From Mansonella perstans (lineage: Eukaryota > Nematoda > Chromadorea > Rhabditida > Onchocercidae), in contig JBAMDO010000120.1 of assembly GCA_037074765.1 (NCBI GenBank), positions 105,183-169,182 on the forward strand: a stretch of DNA of 64,000 nt. The letters run 5' to 3'. Below the pieces are notes generated by a model. That model worked only from the letters and a program-made list of their open reading frames with translations, was not told where the DNA came from and made no database searches. This document shows, in pieces, positions 1-14,819 of the stretch. The translations under genes and the position numbers were made by a program. Each line of letters starts with the position of its first letter. Position 1 is the stretch's first letter.

Positions 1-908
1 AATAATTTATTTGTAATAAATCAAACGCGAAATATAACAATCGAACAACATATTGCTTGTAGTTGTCAAACATGTACACATTTTGGTGTAGCTATTCAAT
101 GTCCACAGAAGAAAATTATTGGTCCAAACTGTAACTGTGAATGTAGGAATAAAGAGAAAAAAGATTGTCAAGGTTTTTTTTTTTTTTTTTTCAAATGTTT
201 AAAAAAAATAAAATTCAGTTTAAATACATGCAAATCTTTAAATGGTTAGTTTTAGTGCAGTGATGAAAAGGCTACATTTGTAGCTTTATTTCCTGAGCTT
301 CAATTGCTTCTTCCAATAGAAGTTTTTCATTTAAAATTTCAAATAATAAAGAAATTTTAATACTTCTTTTAATCGATAAATATCAAATATGCGCAGAATG
401 CAAATGTGCATCTTAATCAAACGAACAAAATTCTTTTTCGTATTATGTGCATAAAAGTTCAGTTTCCTCTTTCGATCGAATAAATGACCTTTGATGCATG
501 ATCTCTTTTGAACTGAATACATAACCATCTTCAACATTTGTTTAACAAGTAGAATTTAATTTAGGAATTTTCATTCCACTTGGATGAGAAATGTCTCACC
601 ACCAAAGCAAAAAAAAAAAAAAAAAAAAAAAAACATTTTGTGGTTTTAAAAAGTTCGAAAATTAAAAAAAACGTTACATTTAAGGTCCAAACAAAGTGTG
701 GAATGATGAAACGTGTACCTGCAGTTGTGGCACAAAAAACTGCTATGGTAGAAGCATTCTGGATAAACATACATGCTTATGCTATCATCCAGGCAATAAC
801 AAGAGTTATGAGGAACCACATGCTTCTAGTAATTTCCGATTAGATAGGGCCAGATTGCATAGGCTTCGTCTAAATGGAAGAAGGATGTTCATGAAAAATT
901 TCCTGTGA
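1..908 (+). CDS. PDGF/VEGF-like growth factor, 3' end (partial, two exons)
   Basis: This is the C-terminal part of a secreted cysteine-rich growth factor; its 5' exons lie outside the window. Exon A runs 1-172 in frame 1 and ends in phase 1 at AAG|GT; exon B runs 685-908 and ends in TGA. The segment EQHIACSC matches the last cysteines of a PDGF/VEGF cystine knot. It is followed by three units of the form C-X(9-11)-C-X-C, the first two extended to CXCXC (GPNCNCEC, ETCTCSC, HTCLC). This spacing is typical of the repeat tail of VEGF-C/D and of invertebrate PVFs. The tail then becomes basic (RLHRLRLNGRR). The C. elegans member of the family is PVF-1, a ligand for VER receptors; orthology is inferred. 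The donor is followed directly by an 18-base T run. A possible AATAAA lies at 917-922, only 9 bases after the stop. Family assignment is fairly sure; the missing N-terminus prevents confirmation of the full knot. Confidence 0.75.
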
Positions 909-1805
909 ACATTCACAATAAATATTGCTATTAATTTTGAAGTTGGTAATATGCTGAATGAAATTCGGAAGAATTGGAACAGTTTAATTTAAGAACATAT
1001 TTCAGATTCGGTCTATCTGTGAAAAAAAAATATCTGCAGATATAATAAAGTACATAAGTAGAAGTTTCCAGTGCATAAGTCAAAGGAAATATATAAGTGC
1101 ATCGAAGCAAACTTTTTGAAATTCCTACAAACTCCGTAATGCTTTCAATGACCTTTGCACTTATTAACTTTGGCAGATTACGCTAAAAGTAATCTTGCGC
1201 GCTGATTTCCGCTAGTATCACATTGCACTTCCGTTAGTTCCCGAAGCATTAGAATGCTCTAGAAGCCACAACTCGTTCAATCGACCTCTGGTAAATCGCG
1301 GGATACGAAACTTGTGTACAGTATTTGCAAAGACACTCATTACTAATGTTAACAACTAATACCAAATGATCTCTTTGTTAAATTCACAAATAAAAACATC
1401 ATGTAAGTACACCAATCCCTATATGTCCACAATCCGCGAGCTCTCGGAAGAAGTAGAATTACGCAAAAACAGACGCTTCTACTGACGATACTGCTCTGAA
1501 AATTCTTCATCCCACGTGTGTTGATTTAAGTTCCAATCACAATTGATTTAGTGGATTTGCAGTATTGTTAGTTTAATTACGTGTTCGTGCGGTTGATTTG
1601 GTTCAAACTTTCTGATTTTTACAATAAATTTCAGACATTTTACGAATATATCAAGTTAACATATAGGTTAACATAATGGATTGTCAGCAAAAGTTGGATT
1701 ATATCACAAAGTGAGCAAAGATAAATTTGCATCAAACGCGGACATAAAGTAAAGTATCGCGCGATACGTGATAGCGTGATACGCTGATAAAATTGCTAGG
1801 GTGAA
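909..1805. other. Intergenic region upstream of cdk-5
   Basis: No coding exon is evident. The sequence is less AT-biased than other intergenic DNA, especially 1180-1320 and 1430-1520, as expected of a promoter. It contains an imperfect palindrome CCGCGAGCTCTCGG (1434-1447), a CACGTG E-box in CCCACGTGTG near 1512, and two perfect inverted repeats immediately before the cdk-5 start, listed separately. A TTTCAG at about 1634 and a CTAG at 1796-1799 are possible 5' UTR or spliced-leader acceptors. Confidence 0.5.
1754..1785. promoter_or_regulatory. Double CG-rich palindrome upstream of cdk-5
   Basis: GTATCGCGCGATAC (1754-1767) is a perfect 14-bp palindrome. It is followed by AGCGT-GAT-ACGCT (1773-1785), a perfect inverted repeat. 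They lie 21-52 bases before the cdk-5 ATG in otherwise CpG-poor, AT-rich DNA. They could be a dimeric transcription-factor site or structured 5' UTR. No factor is assigned. Confidence 0.4.
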
Positions 1806-4646
<2,841 letters not shown>

Positions 4647-5548
4647 ATAATTTACATTAAATATTGTTTTAAGAAAAATTTAAGTCAAATATGCATCAGT
4701 GATCGTTGTTATGCAGTGATATTTTTGCCTATCTTATGGGTTTTCCAAGCTTTGTGAATCATAAGTCGTCGATACAATTTCTCTTCATTTTTAAAATGAT
4801 CTCCTTTCAAAATCTTATCTCATTTTTAAACGATTTTTTATTCATAATAAATATATTTGCCAAGTGTTGGCGAATTTAAAAGTGCTGATCATATACTTTC
4901 AATGAAGTGTTTTTTATTTGCACCTGACATCCTAATTCCTTTTGAATTCTCTGCTTTCGGTTTGGATAAAGCTTCCACTTACCGATGAGTCACTTCTTAG
5001 CAATACTTTATTGAATGAAGCTAGCTACGAAGTCGCATAATATCCATTTCTTAACAAAATTATTGCTTGAACAACCATTGTCACTTGGGAATGTAGGATT
5101 AATGGTTAAAAAGCAATACGCGATTAAGTCATTGTATTCCGTCAATAGCATATGGTCTTTCGTACGTACTATCGTCTTATCATGTTTATCAAAACTGTAA
5201 AACGTATATCAAACGAATTCTGTCATATGTGGTTAACCTAGTAACAATAAAAAAGTAGTTAAAGAAATTAATATGATAGAGTACTACTGGGAAGTAAAGT
5301 AAATTACAAGAATAACATTGAGCTGAAACTCACGTCCATACAGTGCACTATCTAAATTAGTTTCCAAGTCCTAAATTGTAAAATGGGGTACACGTAATTA
5401 GAAACGATAAGAACAGACATTATGTACGACAAATATGGCATTTCTAGTAATTATAACTGGTAATGAATCCCGTCATATGCTGAATAGAATACAATAAACT
5501 AGATGTCGTCCGTGTGTTAAAATACCTAAACTTCTTGCAACTGGCAGT
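4647..5548. other. Convergent 3' UTR interval between cdk-5 and the ADP/ATP translocase
   Basis: No gene is seen in these 902 bases between two facing stop codons. A plus-strand AATAAA (4846-4851) suits cdk-5. TTTATT at 5007-5012 reads AATAAA on the minus strand and could serve the translocase. A 61-codon open frame at 5015-5200 has no homology-like pattern and is not called. Confidence 0.6.
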
Positions 5549-7573
5549 TTATAAGAATTTATGGATCTCATCGTAAATAGCTAATACAAGCGCGCCACCA
5601 GTGCCTCGGAATACATTTGAAAGAGCACCCTTGTAAAGTGCTGTCATTCCTTCATTTGCAACAATCTTTTTCGCACAATCCCACGTATTTGTATAAAGTA
5701 TTTCTTTACGGCCAGACTGCATCATCATTCGTCGGCGCACGGTATCCCATGGGTATGACAGAATTCCAGATCCAACAGTTACTACCTATAACGACCATTA
5801 ATTGATAAGGCACAACTCGGTCAAAATTCATAGTAGTTAGCAAAACCAATTATACGATAAGCTTGCGTCCATCGTGCTGTGAGCACATTAACTGATTCAA
5901 ATTTATTCTCGATGCAGATTCAGAAAAATTCATAAGCCCATTCTGTCTCGATAGCAAAGTAATAAAAATTCAAAAAAACAACAAACCTGTGCAATCAGCC
6001 AAGCAGCGAAAAAGTTGAGTTTCTTTTGTTCTGTAGAAACCATCATTTTGATTGTGTCAAAAAGACCGAAGTAGGCTGCACGATAAACGATGATGCCTTG
6101 CACTGATACCATAAAACCACGGTACAGCCCAACTGGACCATCGCTCTTAACGACTTTTACCAGACAATCTATCAACCCATTGAACTCACGAGTTGCACCT
6201 TTGCCAACGTCAACCGCAAGACGAGTACGAGCAAAATCAAGTGGATACACGAAACACAGAGATGTGGCACCTGCGGCACCACCACTCAATAAATTGCCAC
6301 CAAAGAATTTCCAAAAATCCTGCAATGATATGGTTTTATCACATGTCAGAATAATTAATCCTTTTTTTTTCAGGTGACCTAAATAATTTATCTGTACAAA
6401 TCCCACGAAATCTTACATGAAGCATTTACTATTCCAAGTATTATGCTTACTTTTTGACTTTATTCAAAAGGCACTTACTTTATCTTTGTCGTATCCTGCA
6501 ACGAAAATCTTCTTGTAAGTATCTTTGAATGCAAAATTTAACGCTTGTGTAGGAAAGTACCGTATCACGTTCGCCAAATTACCACGCCAAAATGATGCAA
6601 AACCCTGCTCAGCAGGTACGCGCTTAAACACATCGATAATACCCTTGTAACGTTTATCAGCTTCAATTGTTTTAGATGCATGTTGAACCTGCAAAATGAT
6701 TGAATTATCCTCTCAGAGAAATAGTTAATTAACACTGCGATAATTATTATTGGTATCGCGCCAACAATCAGAGTCTGCACATATTGTAATTACGAATGCT
6801 TAGTAGACCAAATCCTAAAATGTGTTTTTCTCTAGCCCATAATTTCGAAATCAAAATTTAAAACCAGCCTGGAAGGATTGAGTTACATCTTTATGATGTC
6901 GTCTCAGGAAGAAGTATAAATGACCAATTTATGTGAGAAGTTTCTTATAACTCCAAATACAACTCAATATATAATTTGAGATTATTGGCTTCGAACAATG
7001 ATTACTGGAAATAAATCAAAGCATTTTGTAAACCTCCATCTCAAACGACTTGAAACCTCAAATGCTAATATGTCCTATCAAACTAACTTTTGACTCGCTA
7101 ATTGCATAAAAGATAATTTAGTCATGTAGTTACACTGAGTCTACAGAAGGCTTCTTAAGAGATTCAACACTGGCTTTTACAAAGAAAACAACATTAAGCA
7201 GACATTAATTAGCTCATATCACCCTTTTAAAAATGTGACCATTTTTTGAACACGAATTCTTGTTCCTCTCATTAAATCTTTTCTACACAAAAAACAATTT
7301 CCACATATAGAAATATCGAAAACAATATTCAGCACATCAAATAAAAATATCTTCACAAAAAACAACGATCAAGTATCCGCACCTAAACAGGCAAAATAAT
7401 AGTACCTGAAGCAGTAGCTTGACACGTTCGATAGGTGCAACTGCAGTTTTGGAAACAGCAGCGGCTGTACCCCCCGATGCTAAATCAATCATGAATTTTC
7501 TTGCATCGAACGCGCTTTTGTCACTATGTTGTGATTTACCGGTCTCTTGTGAATGGCCTCCTGCGGATGACAT
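5549..7573 (-). CDS. ant-1.1: ADP/ATP translocase, mitochondrial carrier family (complete, 4 exons)
   Basis: Exchanges cytosolic ADP for matrix ATP across the mitochondrial inner membrane. Minus-strand exons in order: 7573-7406, 6688-6479, 6319-5987, 5785-5549; all introns are phase 0 and the product is 315 aa. The three carrier repeats each show PX[DE]XX[RK]: PIERVK, PLDFAR and [13 protein letters not shown] at about 254-260 is the signature specific to ADP/ATP carriers. Conserved stretches include [37 protein letters not shown] and [13 protein letters not shown]. The N-terminus is about 15 residues longer than the C. elegans protein as I remember it and is Ser/Gln/His rich, so the first ATG may not be the only start. 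A TTCAG acceptor (AG at 7592-7593 on the minus strand) lies 18 bases before the ATG and could take a spliced leader. C. elegans has several ANT paralogues; ant-1.1 is chosen from the neighbours cdk-5 and abcf-2. Confidence 0.94.
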
Positions 7574-10056
7574 CTTCGTAAAATGATGAGCCTGAAGTAA
7601 TTACTGTTGCAAACCCATATCAACGAATATCACAATGTTTACCACAATAAATCAACAATAACGTGAAGAAAAATTTGTCTTTACAAAATTTTTTTTTGAT
7701 TCAATTAGCTTCATATGTAATAAAATTAACAATTCTGTCACATAGTTCTTCTTTAGCTAATGAATTTAAATGGCTTATTTTTTTAAAATAAAACGCTGAC
7801 TTTTTTATTTCAATAGCAAAACAACCAAAAATCAAGAAATTTACATCTTTAAAGCAAAAATAATAAAACACACTTTCGAGTTGGAAAAATCTTTTTTATA
7901 ACAGAAATTTAACAAAAACAGTTAACTAGTGCTATATGAAATCATTCTGTAGAATATTTCAGATAAATTTCGAAAAAGTCAAACATATCTTTAGAGTGAT
8001 TAGAACATAGAATAAAAGAAGATAAAAAGTTAACAGAAACAATTAAGAGAAGTAGTAAAAAAGAGAGGAAAAATAAAGAGAAAAGTTTTAAATATTTGGC
8101 TAATCAATTTTAGCCAATTTTATCGAACTAATTTTACCTAAGTAAATCTTATTTATCTATCATTTTATTAATTCATCTATGTTTCATGTTCTGTGTACAT
8201 CAATAAACTTTATTACTGATCTCTCTAACTCGCCTTCTACATAACCTACACTCTTATACTTGCTCAAGTTCTTCTCTAACGTACATCTCACGTGAGTCTT
8301 TCACGTGAATTCACGTCAATCTAATTAAAAAGTAGTATAAAAGATAAAAAGCAACAATAACTGATCGACCCGCCACATTAACAATCACTATGAACAAAGT
8401 CTAGCAACCAGTCATTTTTAGGCGAAAAGTTCTGAATGATTTTTGGATGCTTGCCAAAAAATAGCGCCATAGAAAACTATCTCTACTATGAAGCATCATT
8501 TTATTGTTATTTCACTTAATTAAATTTAGAAGTGAGAAGGCAAGGTGGTTTATTTCGAGAATTTTTTCTTTGTATATGAGAACTTAGCAATGAATGCCTC
8601 TTTTTTAGTCCTTAAATTTCATCTAATTATAATCAAATTTTAATTTAAATTTTCTATTTCGCTCTAAATTCTAATCCATCATACTCTTTTAACAGAACTT
8701 TAGGTTATGTATAATATAAGCTAGCATTTTATAAATTATTATTTATTTTAACTAATTATAAATTATTTTCATAAAAAAAAAAAAAATATTACCAATAGTG
8801 ATTTTAGGTAGTATTGATTGTAAAATTTTGAAATGTTCTATATTCGATATTAATGCTATTCTATCGTATGGATAATAATAGAAATACTAATATTATGAAG
8901 TATTTAAGAAATTAAATAGCAAAAAAAGAATAAAAAGAATAAAATTAAAATGTTAAAATGCAAAAAATAATGTTTGTAATACACTAAAAAGGGATATTAG
9001 TAAGATGAAAATTTAGATATTTTTTGAAAAAAAGCTATGAATTTAACACAAATAATTAAATAAATAGGAATACGTTTAAGGTTAAGCTCATATAATATGA
9101 AACAAACATGCTAACGAGTCTGTGATAATAGAATGTTTTGCAAAATCCTATGAATCTGCCGATAAACAGCTGTTTGTTAAGCATAGTTGATTAGCAACTG
9201 ATAAGAATATGAAAGATAGAAGAAAAACAAAATGAATACTTTAGAATGTGAGAGAGAGAGAGAGAGAGACAGAGAGACATTGATACGTTGGAAATTAGTT
9301 CAAAAATCACTCAAAATTTATAAAGTATTTTTGAGGAAAAAAAAGGAACAAAAAAAAAAAAACAAAGAAAAAATAATTTCGTTAATTTTCCATTCTATGA
9401 TTAAAATACTAACAATGATTACAATGAATTGTTATTGTGATAATGATAATAGCAAATTACAATAGTATCAGTGATAAGAATAAAGTGTAATAGTGGCAGT
9501 GATAACAATGAAATTCTTTGTAACAGCAGTGACTGAAAGAGTAGAAAAGTGTGGAATTGACGTATGGGAAAAATATTAGTGAAAATGAGAATTGGAGAAT
9601 ATCAATTTTCATAAAATGATTGGAAATGATGAAAGAAATTGAATGAGGAAGAATTTTTGGTAAAATAGACGACTTTTAGACTTGGCATTTTATTAATTTT
9701 TTAAAAAAAGTTGAAAGAAAAAAAAAGTTATATGTGATAATAATTGATTGATTTTTTTTATTGTATATTAAAATACTTAAAATAGAAAAGAAATAGATAA
9801 GTAAATTTCTAGAATGAAGTTTATATACGAAAATATATTTTTAGATCATATGTAAAGAATACATTGTTTATGTTTTCGTCGCTGTTATTCGAAATTTAAT
9901 TTTGAATAAGCAAAAATATAATTTAACGATCACATGTTAATAACAAACATTCTATGCATAAATGAATATGCTATTGTAGAAATACAAAATATTATGTATT
10001 TGCGTGAATGTATAAAATTTAGACCTGGGCAAAACGTACACGTATTCTGATTATCG
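7574..10056. other. Divergent intergenic region between ADP/ATP translocase and abcf-2
   Basis: 2.5 kb with no coding exon recognised. It presumably carries both promoters. It contains a clustered E-box element (8288-8318), a GA microsatellite (about 9247-9270, agag units), A-rich runs near 8774, 9338 and 9350, and long AT-rich stretches. The short open frame at 9232-9465 is a reading of the GA and poly-A repeats and is not called. Confidence 0.6.
8288..8318. promoter_or_regulatory. Cluster of two TCACGTGA E-boxes plus TCACGTCA
   Basis: TCACGTGA occurs at 8288-8295 and 8301-8308, with TCACGTCA at 8311-8318. The first two are perfect 8-bp palindromes. TCACGTGA is the extended CACGTG element bound by bHLH-leucine-zipper factors of the MiT/TFEB (HLH-30), USF and Myc/Mondo type. 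The cluster is 715 bases upstream of the translocase ATG and 1.74 kb upstream of abcf-2. Function is inferred from motif density only. Confidence 0.45.
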
Positions 10057-13000
10057 ATGCCGTCAGATGCGAGGAAACGACGTGATGCTGCTAAGAAACA
10101 AGCAGCAAAGAATCGTACCAAAGGTCGTGATCAAAAATTGGTAAGATTTTAGCAAAACATTATAGGCTTTCTTTCTAAACTGCATGTGTGAAGAGTCAAA
10201 TATATGCAAGGGATCGTATATGATGGTCACGTAAAGTAAACTGTACTTAAGCGTAATATAGCAATCACATTATATCTGTAATATTTATACCACATGCAAC
10301 CGCAAAGAAGCAACGAGTGTGATATTAAGATAATGTAGGAAGTATAATAGTTTGATATTTTACGTTTAATTCATATGGTATATGCATATATAATACTTTA
10401 CAAATTATTTAATTAAGTGATTGAAAAATAATACTATATTATAGATAATATGAGTGACAAACGAGTATTTAATATCATAGATTTATATCGTTTTTGAGCA
10501 CTTAATGAGGTAACTTTACACGGTTATTTTATGTATTTTTCTTTAAAAAAAAAAAAAAAAAAAAAAACAAAAAAAAAAATTTCTGTTAAAAGTCAAATAC
10601 TTGAATGTGTTAATGGAAATCATGTTGCATGAAGGACATTTTAAAATTATGTCAAATGACAGTGAAGCAGTTAATATCTAGATATGCTTATCGTATAATC
10701 TTCATATTGTTTGTCTATCATAAGTTATATAAGTAATATACTTACAGGAGAATAATGAAAGCAGTTCGTTACCTGCTCAAGAACAAAGCTCACGTATGCA
10801 AAATGGTGGTAATCATTCATTAAAACTCGTTTATTTTTTCTTGTCACTAACACTGTCAATGAAAAGATTAACAGTGAAGGTTAATATATAAAAATGCTAC
10901 AGCTCTGTTGAAGTTTTGCGTCTGTTCAGTAAAGATGAAAGTTATGTAGAAGATTTGAATTTTCTCTTTTGTTTTGACATATATATCTATGGAAGAGCAG
11001 GTATGCCGTTTACCCATAGATCACGAAGATTACCGGAATAATGGGTTAAATTAATAAATAACTGTGCATTGCAGATACTTCCGTGGAAATTCCATCTACG
11101 AATGATATTATCGATGTAGCTGCCGCGATGCTTGAAAAAATGGAATTGGAAAATGCGAAAGCGAGATCAGTTGCAGGAGCATTGACTTCTCATCCGTTGT
11201 AATTTTTTTTGGAAACATTCCATTTTGAAAAGATTTGGAATGAGAATATCTCGAAGTGACTCTAATAGATGGTTTCTGATGGAACCTTATAAGTCTTGAA
11301 ATAAATCCATTGTGATCATATAACTTTCTTTCAAAATTCTTTTCAGCTAGCTTGCATAAATCATTAGTCGTCAGACTGATATGAATATATTTTTTCTTTT
11401 CTTGTGAAATTTCTAGAAGTTATGTCAATTCAGATCTATGGATCTTAAAATAGAAGGATTGACAGTAACATTTCATGGACGTGAAATTGTAACGGACACA
11501 AAACTTGAATTAAACATGGGACGCCGTTATGGTCTAATTGGTTTAAATGGAAGTGGTCAGTCTTACCAATGTTTTTTTTTTTTTTTTTGAATGAATGTGC
11601 CTTGTCAATGTATTCTCTTATTGGCTTATTTTAGGGAAGTCTACCTTAATGCAAGCAATATTTCGCAGGGAAATGCCGATTCCTGATCACGTGGATATGT
11701 TCTTAGTATCGCGTGAAATGGCTGCTTGTAATGATAATGCGTTAAAAGTGTGTATTTTAATTAAGTTTTAGAATAATATAAGTTGTAATTTTAAAAAACT
11801 CAATAACAAATATAGACTGCAACTCAACAAGGAGTTATTGAAGGTAGTATGCGATGTTGATGAACAGAGAAAAACACTCGAAAAGCAAGCAGAGGAATTG
11901 GCGGCTTCATCGGATGATGGTTGGTAACTTTTGATATATTACGATTCGGAAAGATTTCATTGGTCGAATTATATTTGGATATTAATTTTGCAGAAAGTCA
12001 GGAAAAACTATTAGATATCTATGATCGTTTGGAAGAAATGGATGCTGACAGAGCGGAAGCAAAGGCTGCCGAAATATTACATGGTCTTGGTTTTACTAGG
12101 CAAATGATGCTTAAGAAATGCATGGACTTCTCAGGTCAAATTTTGATTTTTTTTTGTCATTTATCATAGAGATAGAATTTTGTTTTAAATTTGTGTTGTA
12201 AACGGCAGCATATTGTGTATTGTAGGAGGTTGGCGAATGCGAATTGCCTTAGCACGAGCATTGTTTCTGAAACCATCATTACTATTACTGGATGAGCCGA
12301 CTAATCATCTTGATTTAGAAGCTTGTGTATGGCTTGAGAAAGAACTTGCTGCGTACGTCGAATTTTCATTTTTTTTATCACTGATTAATAAATTGACAGA
12401 AACATTGGGAGATCGGTATTTCCCAGTATATCTAATCCCGTTTATTATTGAAGGAGATGGTAGAAGTTTAAAGTAATTACAATTTCCTTATTTGATCTTT
12501 CTAAAGTAGTGAAATATCAACTGTCATACATTTTTAGATACAAAAGAACTTTATTGATCGTTTCACACTCACAGGATTTTATGAATGGTGTCTGTACGAA
12601 CATTATTCATTTGTTTCAAAGAAAGTTGGAGTATTATGGAGTGAGTTTAATCCTTAGTTTTTGATGTGTTATTTGTCGCTTAACCTTACTTAACCTAAAC
12701 ATAAAATTTTGAACTTTCGGCTTCTGGAATAAATATCTCAAGTGCAGAGAAGGCTAAGAGAAGAAAAAAGAAATCGAAAACTTTTGGGAATTGGACTGCA
12801 TTAGTGCATACTGCGGTGGAACAATATTTCTTGGGGAAGGGTTTCATTGTTGGTGGCTTAATTATTTATTCAGTTGCCAGAGATTGTCAACGGAGACAGC
12901 AATTAATCAGCATTGAAATATTTTCAGGGTAATTATGATACATACATACGTACCCGGGCTGAATTGCTTGAAAATCAAATGAAGCGTTACAAGTGGGAAC

Positions 13001-14819
13001 AGGACCAATTACAGCATATGAAAGTTAGTTTTTTTGTTTAATTTTCTATCAATTTGCAAACTAGACAATGGTAATAAATCCAGTAATTTCAATAAAATTT
13101 ATGCAGGAGTATATCGCAAGGTTTGGGCATGGTAGCGCCAAACTTGCACGTCAAGCTCAAAGTAAAGAAAAAACGATGGCTAAGATGGTAGCTGTCGGAT
13201 TAACCGAAAAAGTTGTCACCGAGAAGGTTGGTTTTATTTATTTCCATTGTATTTACCAATATTATAAGTTTCCTAGTTGCATTTAAGGAAGCGAATGTTA
13301 TCATTCATTTTTCAGATAAAACAATTTTACTTTTTTGATCCTGGTACAATTCCACCTCCTGTTATAATGGTACAGCATGTTTCATTTCAGTATGATGAAA
13401 AAACTGTAAGTACTGTTTTATCGTTGAAAAAATTGGCTGTTTATTAGCTTAAAAGTTTGATTTCATAAAAAATTATGTATTAATTATTTTCTTGGAAATA
13501 TTTTGCAATAATGAAGATAGATTTATGAATTACGAAGCGATTGAAAATAATGCTTAAAAATAAAGTGGCTTTTGCTCGTTCAATTTTATAAAATAACCAA
13601 AAAGTCAAAAGTGGCAGTCATATGCTTCAGCCATTAATCTACAAAGATCTCGATTTTGGGATAGATCTTGATACTCGTATCGCGCTGGTTGGTCCAAATG
13701 GAGCAGGAAAATCGACGTTATTAAAGTTGATATCAGGCGATATAATGCCATCAAATGGCCTTATAAGGCGTCATTCACACTGCAAGATAGGACGCTATCA
13801 TCAGGTTCGTTGAACGATGAAAATAAGACAAGCAAGAATAATTATTTCGTGTGTTCCAGATTTTCATTAATTAGATCAATTTTTTCTTTAGATCATTTTC
13901 TTGTGAAACATTTAATCTTTCAATTAACAGTTTCAATTTTTATTGATTCTTTTTATTTTTATATTTTTTCTCATTTTTATATTTTTTCGTTACTTTTTTT
14001 TTGTTGATTTCATTTTGATGTTTAATAATTTGTTTCAGTTTTTCAAATTTGTGATTAATTTATAGCATTTGCACGAAGAATTACCGCTGGAAAAGTCTGC
14101 CCTGGAATATCTGATGATGTCATTTCCAGAAGTTAAAGAGAAAGAAGAGATGAGGAAAATTATCGGACGTTATGGATTAACTGGGAGAGAGCAGGTATGA
14201 TCATAGGCTAGTTTATAAGGTTTATAAAATGCCAATATTTTTCAGCCTTTATAAGTCTATTGTTCGTATAGTTATCCATCTTCGGTACAGTTTTTCTTTG
14301 AATATTTTATCTCTCTTTATTGTTAGCTAAATTTTTAAAGGTTTGTCCGATGAAGCAACTATCAGATGGCCAGCGATGTAGAGTATCATTTGCTTGGTTG
14401 GCTTGGCAACAACCACATCTTTTGTTACTTGATGAACCAACCAATCATCTAGATTTAGAAAGTATTGATGCGTTAGCAGAAGCAATTAACTGTTTCCAAG
14501 GAGGCATGATTCTGGTTTCGCACGATTTTCGTTTGGTGCATCAGGTAGGTTTCTTAGTTTACTAGTATCACTGGACTACCTTTCTCTCTTGCTAATCTTC
14601 AGTATTTCTTCGGATAATATAAGTTTGCTTGAATAGAAATCATTTAATATTGCTTTATAGTAGTGGTTGAAAAAAAATATTTTTCGTTTTTAGGTAGCTG
14701 AAGAAATATGGGTATGTGATAAACAAACAATTACGAAATGGGATGGTGATATTTTCACATATAAAAATCATTTGCGTAAGACAATCGAGAAACATCGTTC
14801 AGAGGCGGTGGAACGATAG
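10057..14819 (+). CDS. abcf-2: ABC-F family ATPase, ABCF2 orthologue (complete, 16 exons)
   Basis: Cytosolic twin-ABC protein without membrane segments; ABC-F proteins act on ribosomes and translation. Exons: 10057-10140, 10748-10808, 11075-11195, 11434-11555, 11635-11747, 11844-11919, 11994-12134, 12226-12352, 12538-12640, 12928-13023, 13107-13226, 13316-13405, 13631-13804, 14066-14194, 14341-14544, 14694-14819; 628 aa, the usual ABCF2 length. The N-terminus [18 protein letters not shown] is the basic ABCF2 tail. Domain 1 has Walker A GLNGSGKST, signature FSGGWRMR and Walker [13 protein letters not shown]. The linker has the charged helix KRYKWEQDQ and [19 protein letters not shown]. Domain 2 has [17 protein letters not shown] and [12 protein letters not shown], so both sites look active. 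The exon 5/6 junction was chosen at 11747/11844 because it keeps ABCF2 spacing ([12 protein letters not shown]); another acceptor at about 11815 would need a different donor. AATAAA is at 15145-15150. Confidence 0.95.

Noticed and set aside
11191..11203. In-frame stop after SHPL at the end of the abcf-2 N-terminal exons, suggesting a separate small gene
   Set aside because: A donor at 11195 (CC|GTTGTA) and an acceptor at 11433 restore [11 protein letters not shown] in phase, exactly as in ABCF2. The N-terminus MPSDARKR is the ABCF2 tail.
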